This document shows, in pieces, positions 35,932 to 45,558 of a stretch of DNA of 64,000 bases (positions are counted from its first letter, which is position 1; every line of letters starts with the position of its first letter). The translations under genes were made by a program, and so were the position numbers. Under the pieces are notes generated by a model that was not told where the DNA came from, made no database searches, and was given only the letters and a program-made list of their open reading frames with translations. This stretch comes from G958296245 sp965262055 (GTDB taxonomy: Bacteria; Chloroflexota; Dehalococcoidia; Lucifugimonadales; G958296245), in the NCBI GenBank assembly GCA_965262055.1, contig CBDHEI010000002.1:1612001-1676000 (forward strand). Reading direction: 5' to 3'.

Positions 35932-36312
35932 TCCCCTCCCCCCAAGCCCTTTTCCCCGCCTCCACGTCACTTCCTCGCACACATGTGCTACACTCTCTCC
36001 AATGGGAACTGCGAGCTTCAGCCTGTCCCCACTCCGCAGTCCGCAAACACGACGGACGGGACATGGCGCGGTCGCCGCACGCCGAGGCCACGGACTGACC
36101 ACGGCAAATACACGGATACCGCGCCCTACGGATGAAGTGCTGACTTGTGACGCAGTCGCGAGCGTCCGGCAACGCGCATACACGCGCAAGATCCGGATCC
36201 CACCGGCCATGGCGCGAGCCCGCCGGACCGCACCTTGACAACCGAATAAGTGGTGCCGCCTACACCGCACATAACGGGACAACCAGTTGGCATTCCCGAT
36301 GCCATTACCCCC

Positions 36313-36486
36313 GCTCCCTCCGTCTCGGGCCAGTGTTGTAGCGCGAAGGCTCTTTCGACGCCCCCGCTCCCTCCGAGAAATCGGGTCAGTGTCGTAGCGC
36401 CCGGCGGGCCCTGCCTGGCTTGGCAGGCCCGTCGTCGGCCTCGAAAGAGCTAGCGCTCCCTCCGAGAACGGGCCAGTGTTGCAGCG
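36313..36486 (+). repeat. Three spaced direct repeats
   Basis: Units at 36313-36343, 36366-36399 and 36455-36486 share GCTCCCTCCG...GGGYCAGTGTYGYAGCG (31-34 bases). A hairpin (GGGCC and GGCCC arms, about 36400-36430) lies between units 2 and 3, and AGGCTCTTTCGA is mirrored by TCGAAAGAGCT around it. Spacing and length are unlike CRISPR. Confidence 0.7.
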
Positions 36487-36676
36487 GATATGGTGAGGGT
36501 AGAATACGTAGGGCTATCGACATTCGCCGTAGCCCGCGCACCGGTCGTGCGGTCAACACAAGGTGCGTCCAACCCCCGGCAGCTCGACGGGTCCCGGGGG
36601 CGAAGACCCGGGCGGCATCCAGTCCATTTTGTGCCCCGCGCTCCGAAGGCAGCGGGCAGTGCGGAGGGCACTAACC

Positions 36677-37828
36677 CTACTCGAACCAGGTCTCGCCCGG
36701 CATCAGGTACCGGCGCGCCTCGTCCTCGTCGAGCTCGACGCCCAGGCCCGGGCCTTCGGGCACGTCGATGAACCCGCCGGAGATCGACGGTCGGTAGTCG
36801 CCCAGTATCCGGTCCCAGCCCGGCATCGCGTGGAACTCCAGGGCCAGCAGGTTCGGGATCGCAGCGCACGCGTGCAGCGCCCCCGCGATGCCGATGGGGC
36901 TCGACGCGTTGTGCGGGCACACCAGCATCTGCTGCATGTCCGCCATCTCGGCGATCTTCTTGCCCTCGTACAGCCCGCCGCAGATCTGAAAGTCCGGCGC
37001 CGAGACGCGCATCGCGCTCCGCCGGTAATACTCCAGGAACTCCTGCCGGAGGTGCAGACCCTCGCCCGTCAGCGTCGGCACCGGGGTCGACGCTGTGAGC
37101 GCCGCCCACGCGTCCACGTCCGTCGGAGGCAGCAGGTCCTCCGCCCAGGCGAGGTCGTAGGGCTCCATCGCCTTCACGAACCTCATCGCGTTGGCGAGAG
37201 TGCCGCACCGCCCCTCGACCGACACCTCGGCGTCCGCCGGCACTCTGGACCGTATCTCGTCCATCAGCCCAACGATGCGCGCCAGCCCCTTCCGGGTCAG
37301 GTGCTTGTCCATGAGGGCGCCGGGGATGTCCTTGACGGCGTTGGGCGTCACGTCGAACTTCAGGATCGAGACGCCCATCTCGTCGTACACGCCCTCCATC
37401 TCCAGGTACGAATCGAGATCGCCGACGCAGCAGTAGAGCCTCACCTTGTCTCGGTGCTTGCCTCCCAGCAGCTTGTACACCGGCACGCCCGCGGCCTTCC
37501 CCGCCAGGTCCCACAGCGCAGTCTCGATGGCGCTCACGGCGTGGACCGCACTGCCGGAGTTCACGTGCGAGCCCGCGAAGACCGCGTAGGCCGTTGGCAC
37601 CATGCCCCGGTGCAGCGCCTCGACGTTCGTGGGGTCCTTGCCTATCAGCGTCTCCTTGAGCTCCATCACAGCCGCGTTGGTCTGCGGGCTGGCCCAGGTG
37701 TCGCCGTAGCCGTGGACGCCCTCGGCCGTCTCGATACGGACCAGCAGCCACCGCCTCGTCCAGGGCCCCCACGGCGCCTCGATGGACGTGGTCTTCACGT
37801 CGGTGATGGTAAGCGTATTGACAGTCAT
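36677..37828 (-). CDS. Enolase-superfamily dehydratase (mandelate racemase/galactonate dehydratase-like)
   Basis: 383-residue (beta/alpha)8 enzyme. Probable magnesium ligands are Glu205, Glu230 (WAED) and Glu256 (TGEG). Catalytic candidates are Lys157-x-Asp159 on the second strand and His306 in CPHNASSP, a set typical of acid-sugar dehydratases in the mandelate-racemase subgroup. The N-terminal capping domain (residues 1-110) is present. The acid-sugar substrate is not predictable. It stands alone between repeat-rich gaps. Confidence 0.9.
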   Translation of the reverse strand: MTVNTLTITDVKTTSIEAPWGPWTRRWLLVRIETAEGVHGYGDTWASPQTNAAVMELKETLIGKDPTNVEALHRGMVPTAYAVFAGSHVNSGSAVHAVSAIETALWDLAGKAAGVPVYKLLGGKHRDKVRLYCCVGDLDSYLEMEGVYDEMGVSILKFDVTPNAVKDIPGALMDKHLTRKGLARIVGLMDEIRSRVPADAEVSVEGRCGTLANAMRFVKAMEPYDLAWAEDLLPPTDVDAWAALTASTPVPTLTGEGLHLRQEFLEYYRRSAMRVSAPDFQICGGLYEGKKIAEMADMQQMLVCPHNASSPIGIAGALHACAAIPNLLALEFHAMPGWDRILGDYRPSISGGFIDVPEGPGLGVELDEDEARRYLMPGETWFE

Positions 37829-37921
37829 GGCTGGGTGAGGCCTCCCGAGGCTGCCGGATGCGGCCTACTATATCGTGCGGCCCTCCGCCGCGCGAGGCCG
37901 GCGCGTCGGCGTCCCCCAACT

Positions 37922-37962
37922 GTCATTCCGAACGCAGCGCCAGCGGAGTGACGAATCTAAGG
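37922..37962. repeat. GTCATTCCGA-type dispersed repeat, copy 1
   Basis: GTCATTCCGAACGCAGCG, then GGAGTGACGAATCTAAGG. Related copies at 42770-42801 (inverted) and 46608-46637. Confidence 0.6.
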
Positions 37963-37984
37963 GCCTGCCATTGGAGGATCTCCA

Positions 37985-38602
37985 TTCCTCGAGTACCTGG
38001 AGGAGCGGCGAGTCTTCTACGCCATACGGCTGCCGAGCAACAAAGTGCTGCAATACGAGATCGCTCCTTTGCTGATACGACCTGTGGGGAGGCCGCCGAA
38101 GCGTCCAGTGATCCTATACGACGACTTTTGGTATCGTGCCGGGAGTTGGGACCGTGCTCGGCGGGTGGTGGCCAAGGTGGAGTGGCATAGGGGAGAGCTG
38201 TTCCCTCGGGTGGGCTTCATCGTCACGAGCATGACAGCTGGCCCCGAAGGAGTGGTGCGTTTCTACAATGGTCGTGGGACAGCCGAGCAGTGGATCAAGG
38301 AGGGTAAGTACGCCCTGAACTGGACTCGGCTGTCGTGCCATCGGTTCGTGGCCAACCGGGTGCGTCTGTCTCTGTTCGTCCTGGCGTACAACCTTGGGAA
38401 CTTCCTTCGCCGGCTGTGTCTGCCCAAGGCGGTCAAGCACTGGTCGCTGCGGAGCGTGCAGGTCAAGCTGATCAAGATGGGAGGCCGTCTGGTGCGGCAC
38501 TCCCGGCGATTGATCTGTCAGCTGGCTGAGGTGTCGGTTCCTCGACGGTTGTTCGAGGGAGTGTTGGATCGTATCGGCCGGTTATCGCCGGCGCCAAGCT
38601 GA
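37985..38602 (+). pseudogene. IS1380-type transposase, 5'-truncated
   Basis: C-terminal 200 or so residues of a transposase, readable from about 37988 (FLEYLEERRVFYAIRLPSNK), through RPVGRPPKRPV, VVAKVEWHRGELFPRVGFIVT and VVRFYNGRGTAEQWIKEGKYAL, to the stop at 38602. The catalytic N-terminal two thirds are absent and no in-frame start is near. It is a third, distinct IS1380-like lineage in this window. The ends of the element could not be located. Confidence 0.85.
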
Positions 38603-38767
38603 GGGAGGGTACAACCACGATCTTGCCAAGAGGGGGAGAGCGCTCCTGGGAGTCGCCTTGTCTTCAATGCGGGTTCACCCCACTGGCAGGGGCCACGAGG
38701 ACGACAAAGACGGACAAGAAGCATGGTTCACGGCAAGAATCGCATCCCTTATCGGATTGACCGGCGA

Positions 38768-38797
38768 TTGACTGGCCTTGCAGGACCTGACTATGAT
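38768..38797 (+). promoter_or_regulatory. Promoter for the DUF1800 operon
   Basis: TTGACT (38768-38773) and TATGAT (38792-38797), 18 bases apart, each one base from consensus. Transcription would start about 80 bases before the DUF1800 start. Confidence 0.55.
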
Positions 38798-38882
38798 GCT
38801 ACCATCTCGTTTGGGCTGCCCTATGAGCCTGAAGACTCCCAATATGGGAAATCCCGGGTTAACTGCTTGGGAAGGAGGCGTC

Positions 38883-40316
38883 GTGGCTAGCAAAGACGTC
38901 CAGCTAATAGCCCACCTCATGCGCCGCGCGGGTTTCGGCGCGACCCGGGAGGAGCTCGAGGACCACGTCGCAAAAGGGTATGAGGTGGTGGTGGAGGAGC
39001 TGCTGGACTTCAGCAGTCCCCGGATGCTGGACGAGGACCTTATCAGGCGGCAGCATCCGAACATATCGGGCCTCCTTGCAACAGGCAGCGGCCCGTACTG
39101 GCTCTACCGCATGATCTCCACCAGCGTGCCGCTTCAGGAGAAAATGTCTCTTTTCTGGCACGGAATCTTTGCCACTGCCTATTTTAAGCTCACGACCGGC
39201 CGGGTTCTCTCCAACCAGCTCAGGATGTTCCGAAACCATGGCACTGGCAGCCTCGATACGTTGTTGGTCGAGCTGTCCAAAGACCCCGCGATGATCATTT
39301 GGCTAGACAACCAGGACAACCATAGAGGTGCAATTAACGAGAACTATGGCAGAGAGCTCCTCGAGCTCTTCTCGATGGGTGTTGGTAACTACACCGAGCA
39401 GGACATCAAGGAGTGTGCCAGGGCCTTCACCGGCTGGACGCTCGGTAATGTGGAGTACAGCGAGGTGTGCGCTCGGAGAAACTCGCTCTGGCCCTACGGA
39501 CGCCTGTCGTGGTATTTCGAGTACCGTCCGGATGACCACGACGACGGAGAGAAGGCTTTCCTGGGCCACCGCGGGCGATTCAACGGCGAGGACATAGTCC
39601 ACATAATCTGCCAGCAACCGGTCACCGCCAGGTTTATCGCAAGGCACATGTACACCTTCTTCGTGGCGGACGAGCCGCCCGTGCCGCAATGGCCATTCGT
39701 GCCACCGAGAGACCCCGAGGCGATAGAGTTGCTGACTTCAGCATATTTCGACAGCAACCACGACATTCACTCGATGTTGCGGGTATTATTCAACTCCGAC
39801 TTCTTCAAGTCCGAGGAGGTCTGGAACGCGAGGGTAAAGGGCCCGGCAGAGCTGGTAGCCGGCGTCCTCAGGCTGACGGGGGAGTTTCGGGAGCCGCGAT
39901 ACGAGATCGCAGAGAGGGTTGGCAACATTGGATTAATGGGCCAGCTGTTGCTCAACCCCCCGACGGTGGAGGGGTGGACCCAGGGCAGGGGTTGGATCGA
40001 CACAGGGACGATGATCGAGCGGATCAACTTTGCCGCCGAGCGTATGGGAGATTTCAGCCAGCCGGGCGTCAAGGAAGTGGTGCAGCGCATCGCCGCAGAA
40101 GGTGGAAGTGCCTCGCCACCCGCGCTCGTGGATGCGTGTTTGGACGAGATGGGGGCGCTACTGGTCTCCGACAAGACCCGCTCGAAGCTCATAGAGCACG
40201 CCTCCGCGGACGGCGACTTGCCGGTCGGCCACGGTGAGCCGGATGAGCAGACCCAACGCAGGGTCGCGGAGATGGTCCGGTTAGTCGCATCTACTACAGA
40301 GTTCCAGCGGGCCTGA
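38883..40316 (+). CDS. DUF1800 family protein
   Basis: 477 residues opening with LIAHLMRRAGFGATREEL, the hallmark of DUF1800. Further blocks are MSLFWHGIFAT, NYGRELLELFSMGVGNYTEQDIKE and ARAFTGWTLG. The GTG start has AAGGAGG four bases upstream. In many bacteria DUF1800 and DUF1501 genes are adjacent and thought to act together on the cell surface or in export, but no function is proven. No signal peptide is evident here. First gene of a three-gene operon. Confidence 0.9.
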   Translation: MASKDVQLIAHLMRRAGFGATREELEDHVAKGYEVVVEELLDFSSPRMLDEDLIRRQHPNISGLLATGSGPYWLYRMISTSVPLQEKMSLFWHGIFATAYFKLTTGRVLSNQLRMFRNHGTGSLDTLLVELSKDPAMIIWLDNQDNHRGAINENYGRELLELFSMGVGNYTEQDIKECARAFTGWTLGNVEYSEVCARRNSLWPYGRLSWYFEYRPDDHDDGEKAFLGHRGRFNGEDIVHIICQQPVTARFIARHMYTFFVADEPPVPQWPFVPPRDPEAIELLTSAYFDSNHDIHSMLRVLFNSDFFKSEEVWNARVKGPAELVAGVLRLTGEFREPRYEIAERVGNIGLMGQLLLNPPTVEGWTQGRGWIDTGTMIERINFAAERMGDFSQPGVKEVVQRIAAEGGSASPPALVDACLDEMGALLVSDKTRSKLIEHASADGDLPVGHGEPDEQTQRRVAEMVRLVASTTEFQRA

Positions 40317-40325
40317 TATGGGTAG

Positions 40326-40345
40326 GGGCGGTTCGCGAACCGCCC
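40326..40345. repeat. Palindromic element, copy B
   Basis: GGGCGGTTCGCGAACCGCCC, a perfect 20-base palindrome preceded by GTAG, in the 56-base gap between the DUF1800 and NHL genes. Confidence 0.8.
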
Positions 40346-40372
40346 TGCCTCACAAGGCCGCGAGCTTCTGAA

Positions 40373-41404
40373 ATGAGTACGAACGCTACAAAAACACAGG
40401 TAGACTTCCTGAGATATAGCCACACCATTGGGCTGCAGGCCATGACCGGGCGCGGTTTCCAAGACCCGCATGACATGGCCATCGGCAATGACGGCCGTAT
40501 TTACGTCACCAACCGCGCTGGCGAGGGACCGGAGGGCGAAGGCGTCCAGGTGACGATGTGCGACCTTGACAGCGAGTACTTCGGGACCTTCGGGTCGGGT
40601 GGCGTGGGCGATGGACAGTTCATTCTGATGTCGGCAATCGCCATGGACAATGAAGGCCGCCTCTACATCAGCGACGAGTACCTGCACCGTATCAGCGTTT
40701 TCGAGCCATCCGGAGGATTCCTTTCCAAGTGGGGCAAGCGCGGAGCTGCACCGGGCGAGCTAGACAGCCCCTCGGGCCTGGCTTTCGACCAGGATGACAA
40801 CCTGTACGTTGTCGACCAGCGAAACAACCGGGTGCAGAAGTTCGCCCGGGATGGACAACTCCTAGCGAGCTTCGGCTCGCAGGGCTCCGGCGACGGGGAG
40901 TTCGACCTACCCTGGGGAATCAGCGTAGCTCCCGATGGCGATATATACGTGGCCGACTGGCGCAACGACCGCATCCAGAGGTTCACGCCCGAGGGCCGGT
41001 TCGTTGCTAGCCTCGACGGCGACGCCACTCGCGACGAGCGACTCCATCGACCGGCCGGCGTAGCCGTTGACCGCGAAGGTAACATGTACGTCGCCGACTG
41101 GGGTAACGACAGGTTCAAGGTATACGACCCCTCTGGCGGCTTGTTAGTGAGCACGCGCGGCGAGGCGACGTTGTCGGTATGGGCTGAGGAGTTCTTGGAG
41201 GCCAACGTCGAGGAGGCGGAGGCGCGGGCCAAGGCCGATCTGGAGCCTCGGCTAGACTACCAGGGCGATACGAACGAAGAGTCGTCGTACGTGGAGAAGT
41301 ATTTCTGGGGTCCCATCTCCGTAAAGCTCGACGGCGACGGTAGAGTGTACGTCGTGGACTGTAACCGTCACAGGATCCAGATTTACGAGCGAACGAAGGA
41401 GTAA
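40373..41404 (+). CDS. NHL-repeat beta-propeller protein
   Basis: 343 residues made of about six NHL repeats: DPHDMAIGNDGRIYVTNR, SAIAMDNEGRLYISDEYLHRISVF, SPSGLAFDQDDNLYVVDQRNNRVQKF, LPWGISVAPDGDIYVADWRNDRIQRF, RPAGVAVDREGNMYVADWGNDRFKVY and PISVKLDGDGRVYVVDCNRHRIQIY. An insertion rich in Glu/Ala lies before the last blade. No signal peptide. It sits between DUF1800 and DUF1501 genes and ends five bases before the latter, so is likely a working partner. Confidence 0.9.
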   Translation: MSTNATKTQVDFLRYSHTIGLQAMTGRGFQDPHDMAIGNDGRIYVTNRAGEGPEGEGVQVTMCDLDSEYFGTFGSGGVGDGQFILMSAIAMDNEGRLYISDEYLHRISVFEPSGGFLSKWGKRGAAPGELDSPSGLAFDQDDNLYVVDQRNNRVQKFARDGQLLASFGSQGSGDGEFDLPWGISVAPDGDIYVADWRNDRIQRFTPEGRFVASLDGDATRDERLHRPAGVAVDREGNMYVADWGNDRFKVYDPSGGLLVSTRGEATLSVWAEEFLEANVEEAEARAKADLEPRLDYQGDTNEESSYVEKYFWGPISVKLDGDGRVYVVDCNRHRIQIYERTKE

Positions 41405-41409
41405 GCGCC

Positions 41410-42543
41410 GTGACCTCAACCGAATCGGGCCGCTCGCTCGTCGTGGTCCAGCTTAGCGGCGGGAACGACTACGTCAACACCATAGTCCCCTACACTAACG
41501 GTAGATACTACGACGCTCGTCCGAACGTCAATATCCCCGAAGACCAGGTGCTGCCGATAAACGGGGCGCTGGGGTTCAGCTCCAGCATGGAGCCCATCAA
41601 GGGCCTGTGGGACCAAGAGACGGTGGCCATCATACACGGCGTTGGATACCCCAATCCTAACCGTTCGCACTTCCGCTCCACTGATGTTTGGCACACCGCC
41701 GTGCCGGAGACTATCGGCAAGGATGGCTGGCTAGGCCGCACTATAAGGGAGATGGACCCCGGCGGCAAGAACGTGCTCACCGGGGTGAACTTCGGCCGAG
41801 GTCTTCCCAGAGTACTACAGTGCGAGGGTGTCCCAGTGGCCTCCGTGGGCAACCTGGAGACATATGGACTTTTCCCAGACATCCAGGACGAGGCAGCACG
41901 TAGCAGGACTCTAGATGCATTTGCGAAGCTGTATGCTGTACCGGAAGCCAGTGATGCATTGGCCGAGTTTCTCGCCCAGACCGGCAACGATGCGCTGACC
42001 GGCGCGGACGTCCTCAGCGGCGCCTCCCAGCAGTATTCATCCAACGTCGAGTACGCCGCCAGCCCCATTGCGCAGAGTCTGAGAGACGTGGCCCAAGTCA
42101 TGTTCGCCGATTTGGGCACGCGAATCTACTACACCGTACACGGTGGCTACGACACTCACTTCAAGGAGCTGGAAACTCACGCCGGGCTGTGGACCGATCT
42201 GTCACGGGCCATCGCCGATTTTACCGACGACCTGCGCGAGCACGGACGCGCCGACGACACTCTGATCTTAGTATTCTCGGAGTTCGGCCGGCGGATGGAC
42301 GACAATGGAACGGGCACCGACCACGGCTCCGGCGGCGTAGCCTTCCTCATCAGCGACGGGGTAAACGGGGGCCACTACGGAGAGTACCCCTCGCTGAAGG
42401 AGGATGCCCTGCTGGAGGGTGACTTGCACTTCAACAACGACTTCCGCAGCATCTACAGCACGATTCTAGACCAGTGGCTGGGAGTGGCCCCCGCGGGCAT
42501 TATCGACGGCCACTTCGAGCAGTTCGACTTTGTTCACAAGTGA
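41410..42543 (+). CDS. DUF1501 family protein
   Basis: 377 residues of the DUF1501 family, related to alkaline-phosphatase/sulfatase-type folds. Characteristic blocks are LVVVQLSGGNDYVNTIVPY, NRSHFRSTDVWHTA, HGGYDTHFKE and LVFSEFGRRMDDNGTGTDHGSGG, with His and Asp residues that could bind metal. The usual N-terminal Tat signal is missing. The GTG start has AAGGAG eight bases upstream overlapping the end of the NHL gene. Confidence 0.9.
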   Translation: MTSTESGRSLVVVQLSGGNDYVNTIVPYTNGRYYDARPNVNIPEDQVLPINGALGFSSSMEPIKGLWDQETVAIIHGVGYPNPNRSHFRSTDVWHTAVPETIGKDGWLGRTIREMDPGGKNVLTGVNFGRGLPRVLQCEGVPVASVGNLETYGLFPDIQDEAARSRTLDAFAKLYAVPEASDALAEFLAQTGNDALTGADVLSGASQQYSSNVEYAASPIAQSLRDVAQVMFADLGTRIYYTVHGGYDTHFKELETHAGLWTDLSRAIADFTDDLREHGRADDTLILVFSEFGRRMDDNGTGTDHGSGGVAFLISDGVNGGHYGEYPSLKEDALLEGDLHFNNDFRSIYSTILDQWLGVAPAGIIDGHFEQFDFVHK

Positions 42544-42769
42544 GTTACTGAGTCTCAATCGAGTCTGGATCATATATCTCGTTCTCGGGCCGCTGCGGTA
42601 GGAATCGGCCCGGCACACTATTCACAAAGAAGTCTATCAAGCAGTCTCTACACCGGTCGGGGTCCGCCGCGGAACCTTCACACCGTCCGAGAGGGATCAG
42701 GCAGAGGACCGGACATACCTATTAACCTCTCGAGTTGGGTCTTCAGGGAGGTCGACAAGATCCCGTTTT

Positions 42770-42801
42770 AGATTCTTCGTCGCTCCACTCCTCAGAAGGA
42801 C
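42770..42801. repeat. GTCATTCCGA-type dispersed repeat, copy 2 (inverted)
   Basis: AGATTCTTCGTCGCTCC, then ACTCCTCAGAAGGAC; on the other strand it reads GTCCTTCTGAGGAGTGG... GAAGAATCT, the common bacterial intergenic repeat pattern. Confidence 0.55.
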
Positions 42802-42855
42802 AACTGCTAAAGGTGACCTCGTTTTGACCCCGTTCCGTAAAGTTTCTTAGATTGA

Positions 42856-42886
42856 TGATATAATACGAACCGGCCCTATGGGCCGG
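42856..42886 (+). promoter_or_regulatory. gyrA extended -10 promoter and leader hairpin
   Basis: TGATATAAT (42856-42864) is a perfect extended -10 element. A perfect hairpin CCGGCCC-TAT-GGGCCGG (42870-42886) follows at about the transcription start. No -35 box is needed with this class. Confidence 0.55.
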
Positions 42887-42949
42887 CGCATCTCGCGCCC
42901 GTCGCCGAGGTCCAGCGTCTGATTACCACCATCTACAGGGGCGCCGCAC

Positions 42950-45460
42950 ATGGTTACAAAGACCGCATTCGGGTACGTGAGGCCGACGCAGATCGAGGAG
43001 GAGATGCGCACCTCCTACCTCGACTACGCCATGAGCGTCATCGTATCGAGGGCGCTCCCCGACGTGCGCGACGGCCTCAAGCCCGTCCAGAGGCGCATCC
43101 TCTACGCCATGCACGACATGGGCATGCGCTCCGGCTCCTCCTATAAGAAGAGCGCGCGCCTCGTCGGTGAGGTGCTCGGCAAGTACCACCCCCACGGCGA
43201 CTCGCCGGTCTACGACGCCATGGTCCGCATGGCGCAGCCCTTCTCCATGAGGGTGCCTCTCGTCGACGGCCAGGGCAACTTCGGCAGCGTCGACAACGAC
43301 CCCCCGGCGGCCATGCGCTACACCGAGGCGCGCCTATCCGCCGCCGCCGAAATGATGATGGCGAACCTCGATCAGGAGACCGTCGACTTCGTCGACAACT
43401 TCGACAGCAGCCTCAAGGAGCCTGTCGTCCTCCCGACCAGGCTGCCCAACCTGCTCATAAACGGCGCCGCCGGCATAGCAGTCGGCATGGCCACCAACAT
43501 ACCCCCACATAACGCCACCGAGGTCTGCAACGGCGTCATACAGCTTATCGACAACCCCGACGCCACCCTAGGCGACCTGATGCGCTATGTGAGGGGCCCA
43601 GACTTCCCGACCGGCGCCACCATCATGGGAAAGGACGGGATCAAGAGCGCCTACTCGACGGGCAGGGGCCAAATCGTCGTCCGCGCCACCGCCGAAGTCG
43701 AGGAGACGCAACGCTCCGGCAGGACCCGCGTACTCGTCACCGAGCTTCCTTACCAGGTCAACAAGGCCGCGCTCATCCAGAAGATCGCGGCGCTGATCAA
43801 GGCCAAGCGCGTCGACGGCATATCCGAGATCCGCGACGAGTCCGACCGGCGCGGCATGAGGATCGTCATGGAGCTGCGCTCCGGCACGCAGCCGGCGGTC
43901 GTCCTGAACAACCTGTACAAGCACACCGCCATGCAGTCCACCTTCTCGGCGAACATGATCGCCCTGGTGGACGGCGCCCCTGAGATGATGACCCTGAAGC
44001 TGGCGCTCCAGCACTACATCGACTTCCGCAGGGAGGTCGTGCGCAGGCGCACCCTGTTCGAGCTGCGCAAGGCCCAGGAGCGCGCCCACATACTGGAGGG
44101 GCTGAGGATCGCCCTCTCTAACCTCGACGCCATCATCGCCCTGATACGTAGCGCCATGGACGTGGAGGAAGCCAGGAACGGCCTGATGGAGCGGTTCGAC
44201 CTCGACCAGGTCCAGGCCCAGGCCATCCTCGACATGCAGCTCCGCCGTCTCGCGGCCCTGGAGCGCGAGCGCATCGAAAACGAGTACCAGCAGCTGCAGG
44301 CGAGGATAAGGGATCTGGAGAAGCTGCTGGCAGACCCCCAGAAGGTGATGGCGGAGGTCCGTTCCGAGACCGAGGAGCTCAAGAAAAAGGTGCGCGGCGC
44401 CCGGCTGACGAGCATCGGCGGCGAGGCCGAGGAGTTCGACCGCGCCGCGCTGGAGCCGCACCAGCAGGTTGTGGTGAACCTCAGCAAGGCAGGCTACATT
44501 AAGCGCATCCCGGCCGCCACCTACCGCAGCCAGCACCGCGGAGGCAAGGGCGTCGTCAGCATGACCCGCAAGGAGGACGACCCCGTCAACCACATCCTCA
44601 TCGTCGATACTCACGACACGCTGCTCTTCTTCACCGACCGTGGGCGTGTCCTCCCGTTGGTCTCGTACGAGCTGAAGGCCGACACCTCGCGCACCGTGCG
44701 CGGCGTGCCGGTGGTCAACGTCATTCCCATCGCCGACGAGAGCGTATCCTCCGTCATCGGGGTCACCAACATGAACGAGGAGGGCCGCTCACTCGTCATG
44801 GCGACCCGGAAGGGCACGGTCAAGCGCATTGACCTCGAGCAGATATCGGCCGTCCGCAGGTCGGGCGTCATCGTCATGAACCTGCAGGACGACGACGAGC
44901 TCGTGGCCGCCCGCCTCGCCGGGGAAGGCGACGACGTGATCATGGTCTCCGAGAGGGGAATGTCCATCCGCTTCCCCGTGGCCGAGGTCCGCACCCGCCA
45001 GCGCATCGCCGGAGGCGTCCGGGGTATGGAGCTGGGGCCGGGTGACCGCATCGTCGCAATGGACGTGGTTGTGCCGGACAGCAAGCTGCTGGTCGTCAGC
45101 CGCAATGGCTTCGGCAAGCTGACGGACCTGAACAGGTACCGCAGTCAGGGCAGGGGAGGCTCCGGAATAACCACCCTCAGGATAACGAAGAAGACGGGCC
45201 CCGTCGCCGCCGCAGAGGTAATTGCCGACAGCGACGAGCTCTACATAGTCTCCGAGAAGGCGCAGGTGCTCCGCACCAACCTGTCAGAGATTCGGAACAC
45301 CGGGAGGGCCGCCCAGGGCGTGACCATCTTCAAGCCCCAGCCCGGCGACGCCGTGGCCTCCATAGCCTGCATCCGCGACCTGAGTGAGCTGGAAGAGGCC
45401 GCGGCCTCCGCCTCCACGAACGGCAAGACCAACGACCGTGTCCCGAAGGACTCCATGTAG
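42950..45460 (+). CDS. gyrA: DNA gyrase subunit A
   Basis: Breakage-reunion subunit of DNA gyrase, 836 residues. The catalytic tyrosine is Tyr124 in AMRYTEARLS. The quinolone region HPHGDSPVYD keeps Ser85 and Asp89, the sensitive-type residues. The C-terminal beta-pinwheel has a GyrA box variant (QHRGGKG, with His in place of the usual first Arg) and repeated blades, so it is gyrase rather than topoisomerase IV. gyrB is not adjacent. Confidence 0.97.
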   Translation: MVTKTAFGYVRPTQIEEEMRTSYLDYAMSVIVSRALPDVRDGLKPVQRRILYAMHDMGMRSGSSYKKSARLVGEVLGKYHPHGDSPVYDAMVRMAQPFSMRVPLVDGQGNFGSVDNDPPAAMRYTEARLSAAAEMMMANLDQETVDFVDNFDSSLKEPVVLPTRLPNLLINGAAGIAVGMATNIPPHNATEVCNGVIQLIDNPDATLGDLMRYVRGPDFPTGATIMGKDGIKSAYSTGRGQIVVRATAEVEETQRSGRTRVLVTELPYQVNKAALIQKIAALIKAKRVDGISEIRDESDRRGMRIVMELRSGTQPAVVLNNLYKHTAMQSTFSANMIALVDGAPEMMTLKLALQHYIDFRREVVRRRTLFELRKAQERAHILEGLRIALSNLDAIIALIRSAMDVEEARNGLMERFDLDQVQAQAILDMQLRRLAALERERIENEYQQLQARIRDLEKLLADPQKVMAEVRSETEELKKKVRGARLTSIGGEAEEFDRAALEPHQQVVVNLSKAGYIKRIPAATYRSQHRGGKGVVSMTRKEDDPVNHILIVDTHDTLLFFTDRGRVLPLVSYELKADTSRTVRGVPVVNVIPIADESVSSVIGVTNMNEEGRSLVMATRKGTVKRIDLEQISAVRRSGVIVMNLQDDDELVAARLAGEGDDVIMVSERGMSIRFPVAEVRTRQRIAGGVRGMELGPGDRIVAMDVVVPDSKLLVVSRNGFGKLTDLNRYRSQGRGGSGITTLRITKKTGPVAAAEVIADSDELYIVSEKAQVLRTNLSEIRNTGRAAQGVTIFKPQPGDAVASIACIRDLSELEEAAASASTNGKTNDRVPKDSM

Positions 45461-45558
45461 TATTGCCCCTGCCGCGAGGGGGGTCTGGGGGCGAACTGTT
45501 TAGACTCCGTGAGATCTGAATGGGGAGTCCAGGGGGGTTTCTCTCATCTGGCAGCCTG

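Larger units (their letters stand above)
35722..36676. other. Long non-coding region with repeats
   Basis: About 955 bases without a credible gene. It holds one palindromic element (35911-35931), a GC-rich hairpin and three spaced direct repeats (36313-36486). Open frames here show no family similarity. Confidence 0.6.
42544..42949. other. Intergenic region upstream of gyrA
   Basis: About 406 bases, no gene seen. It contains an inverted copy of the dispersed repeat (42770-42801), an extended -10 promoter (42856-42864) and a leader hairpin (42870-42886). Confidence 0.6.

Noticed and set aside
36313..36486. Possible CRISPR array
   Set aside because: Only three repeats of unequal length with spacers of 22 and 55 bases, and no cas genes.
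36563..37951. 462-residue plus-strand open frame
   Set aside because: Antisense to the enolase-superfamily gene and full of Arg/His/Pro; no recognisable domain.
43568..44614. 348-residue minus-strand open frame
   Set aside because: Antisense shadow of gyrA, whose identity is certain.
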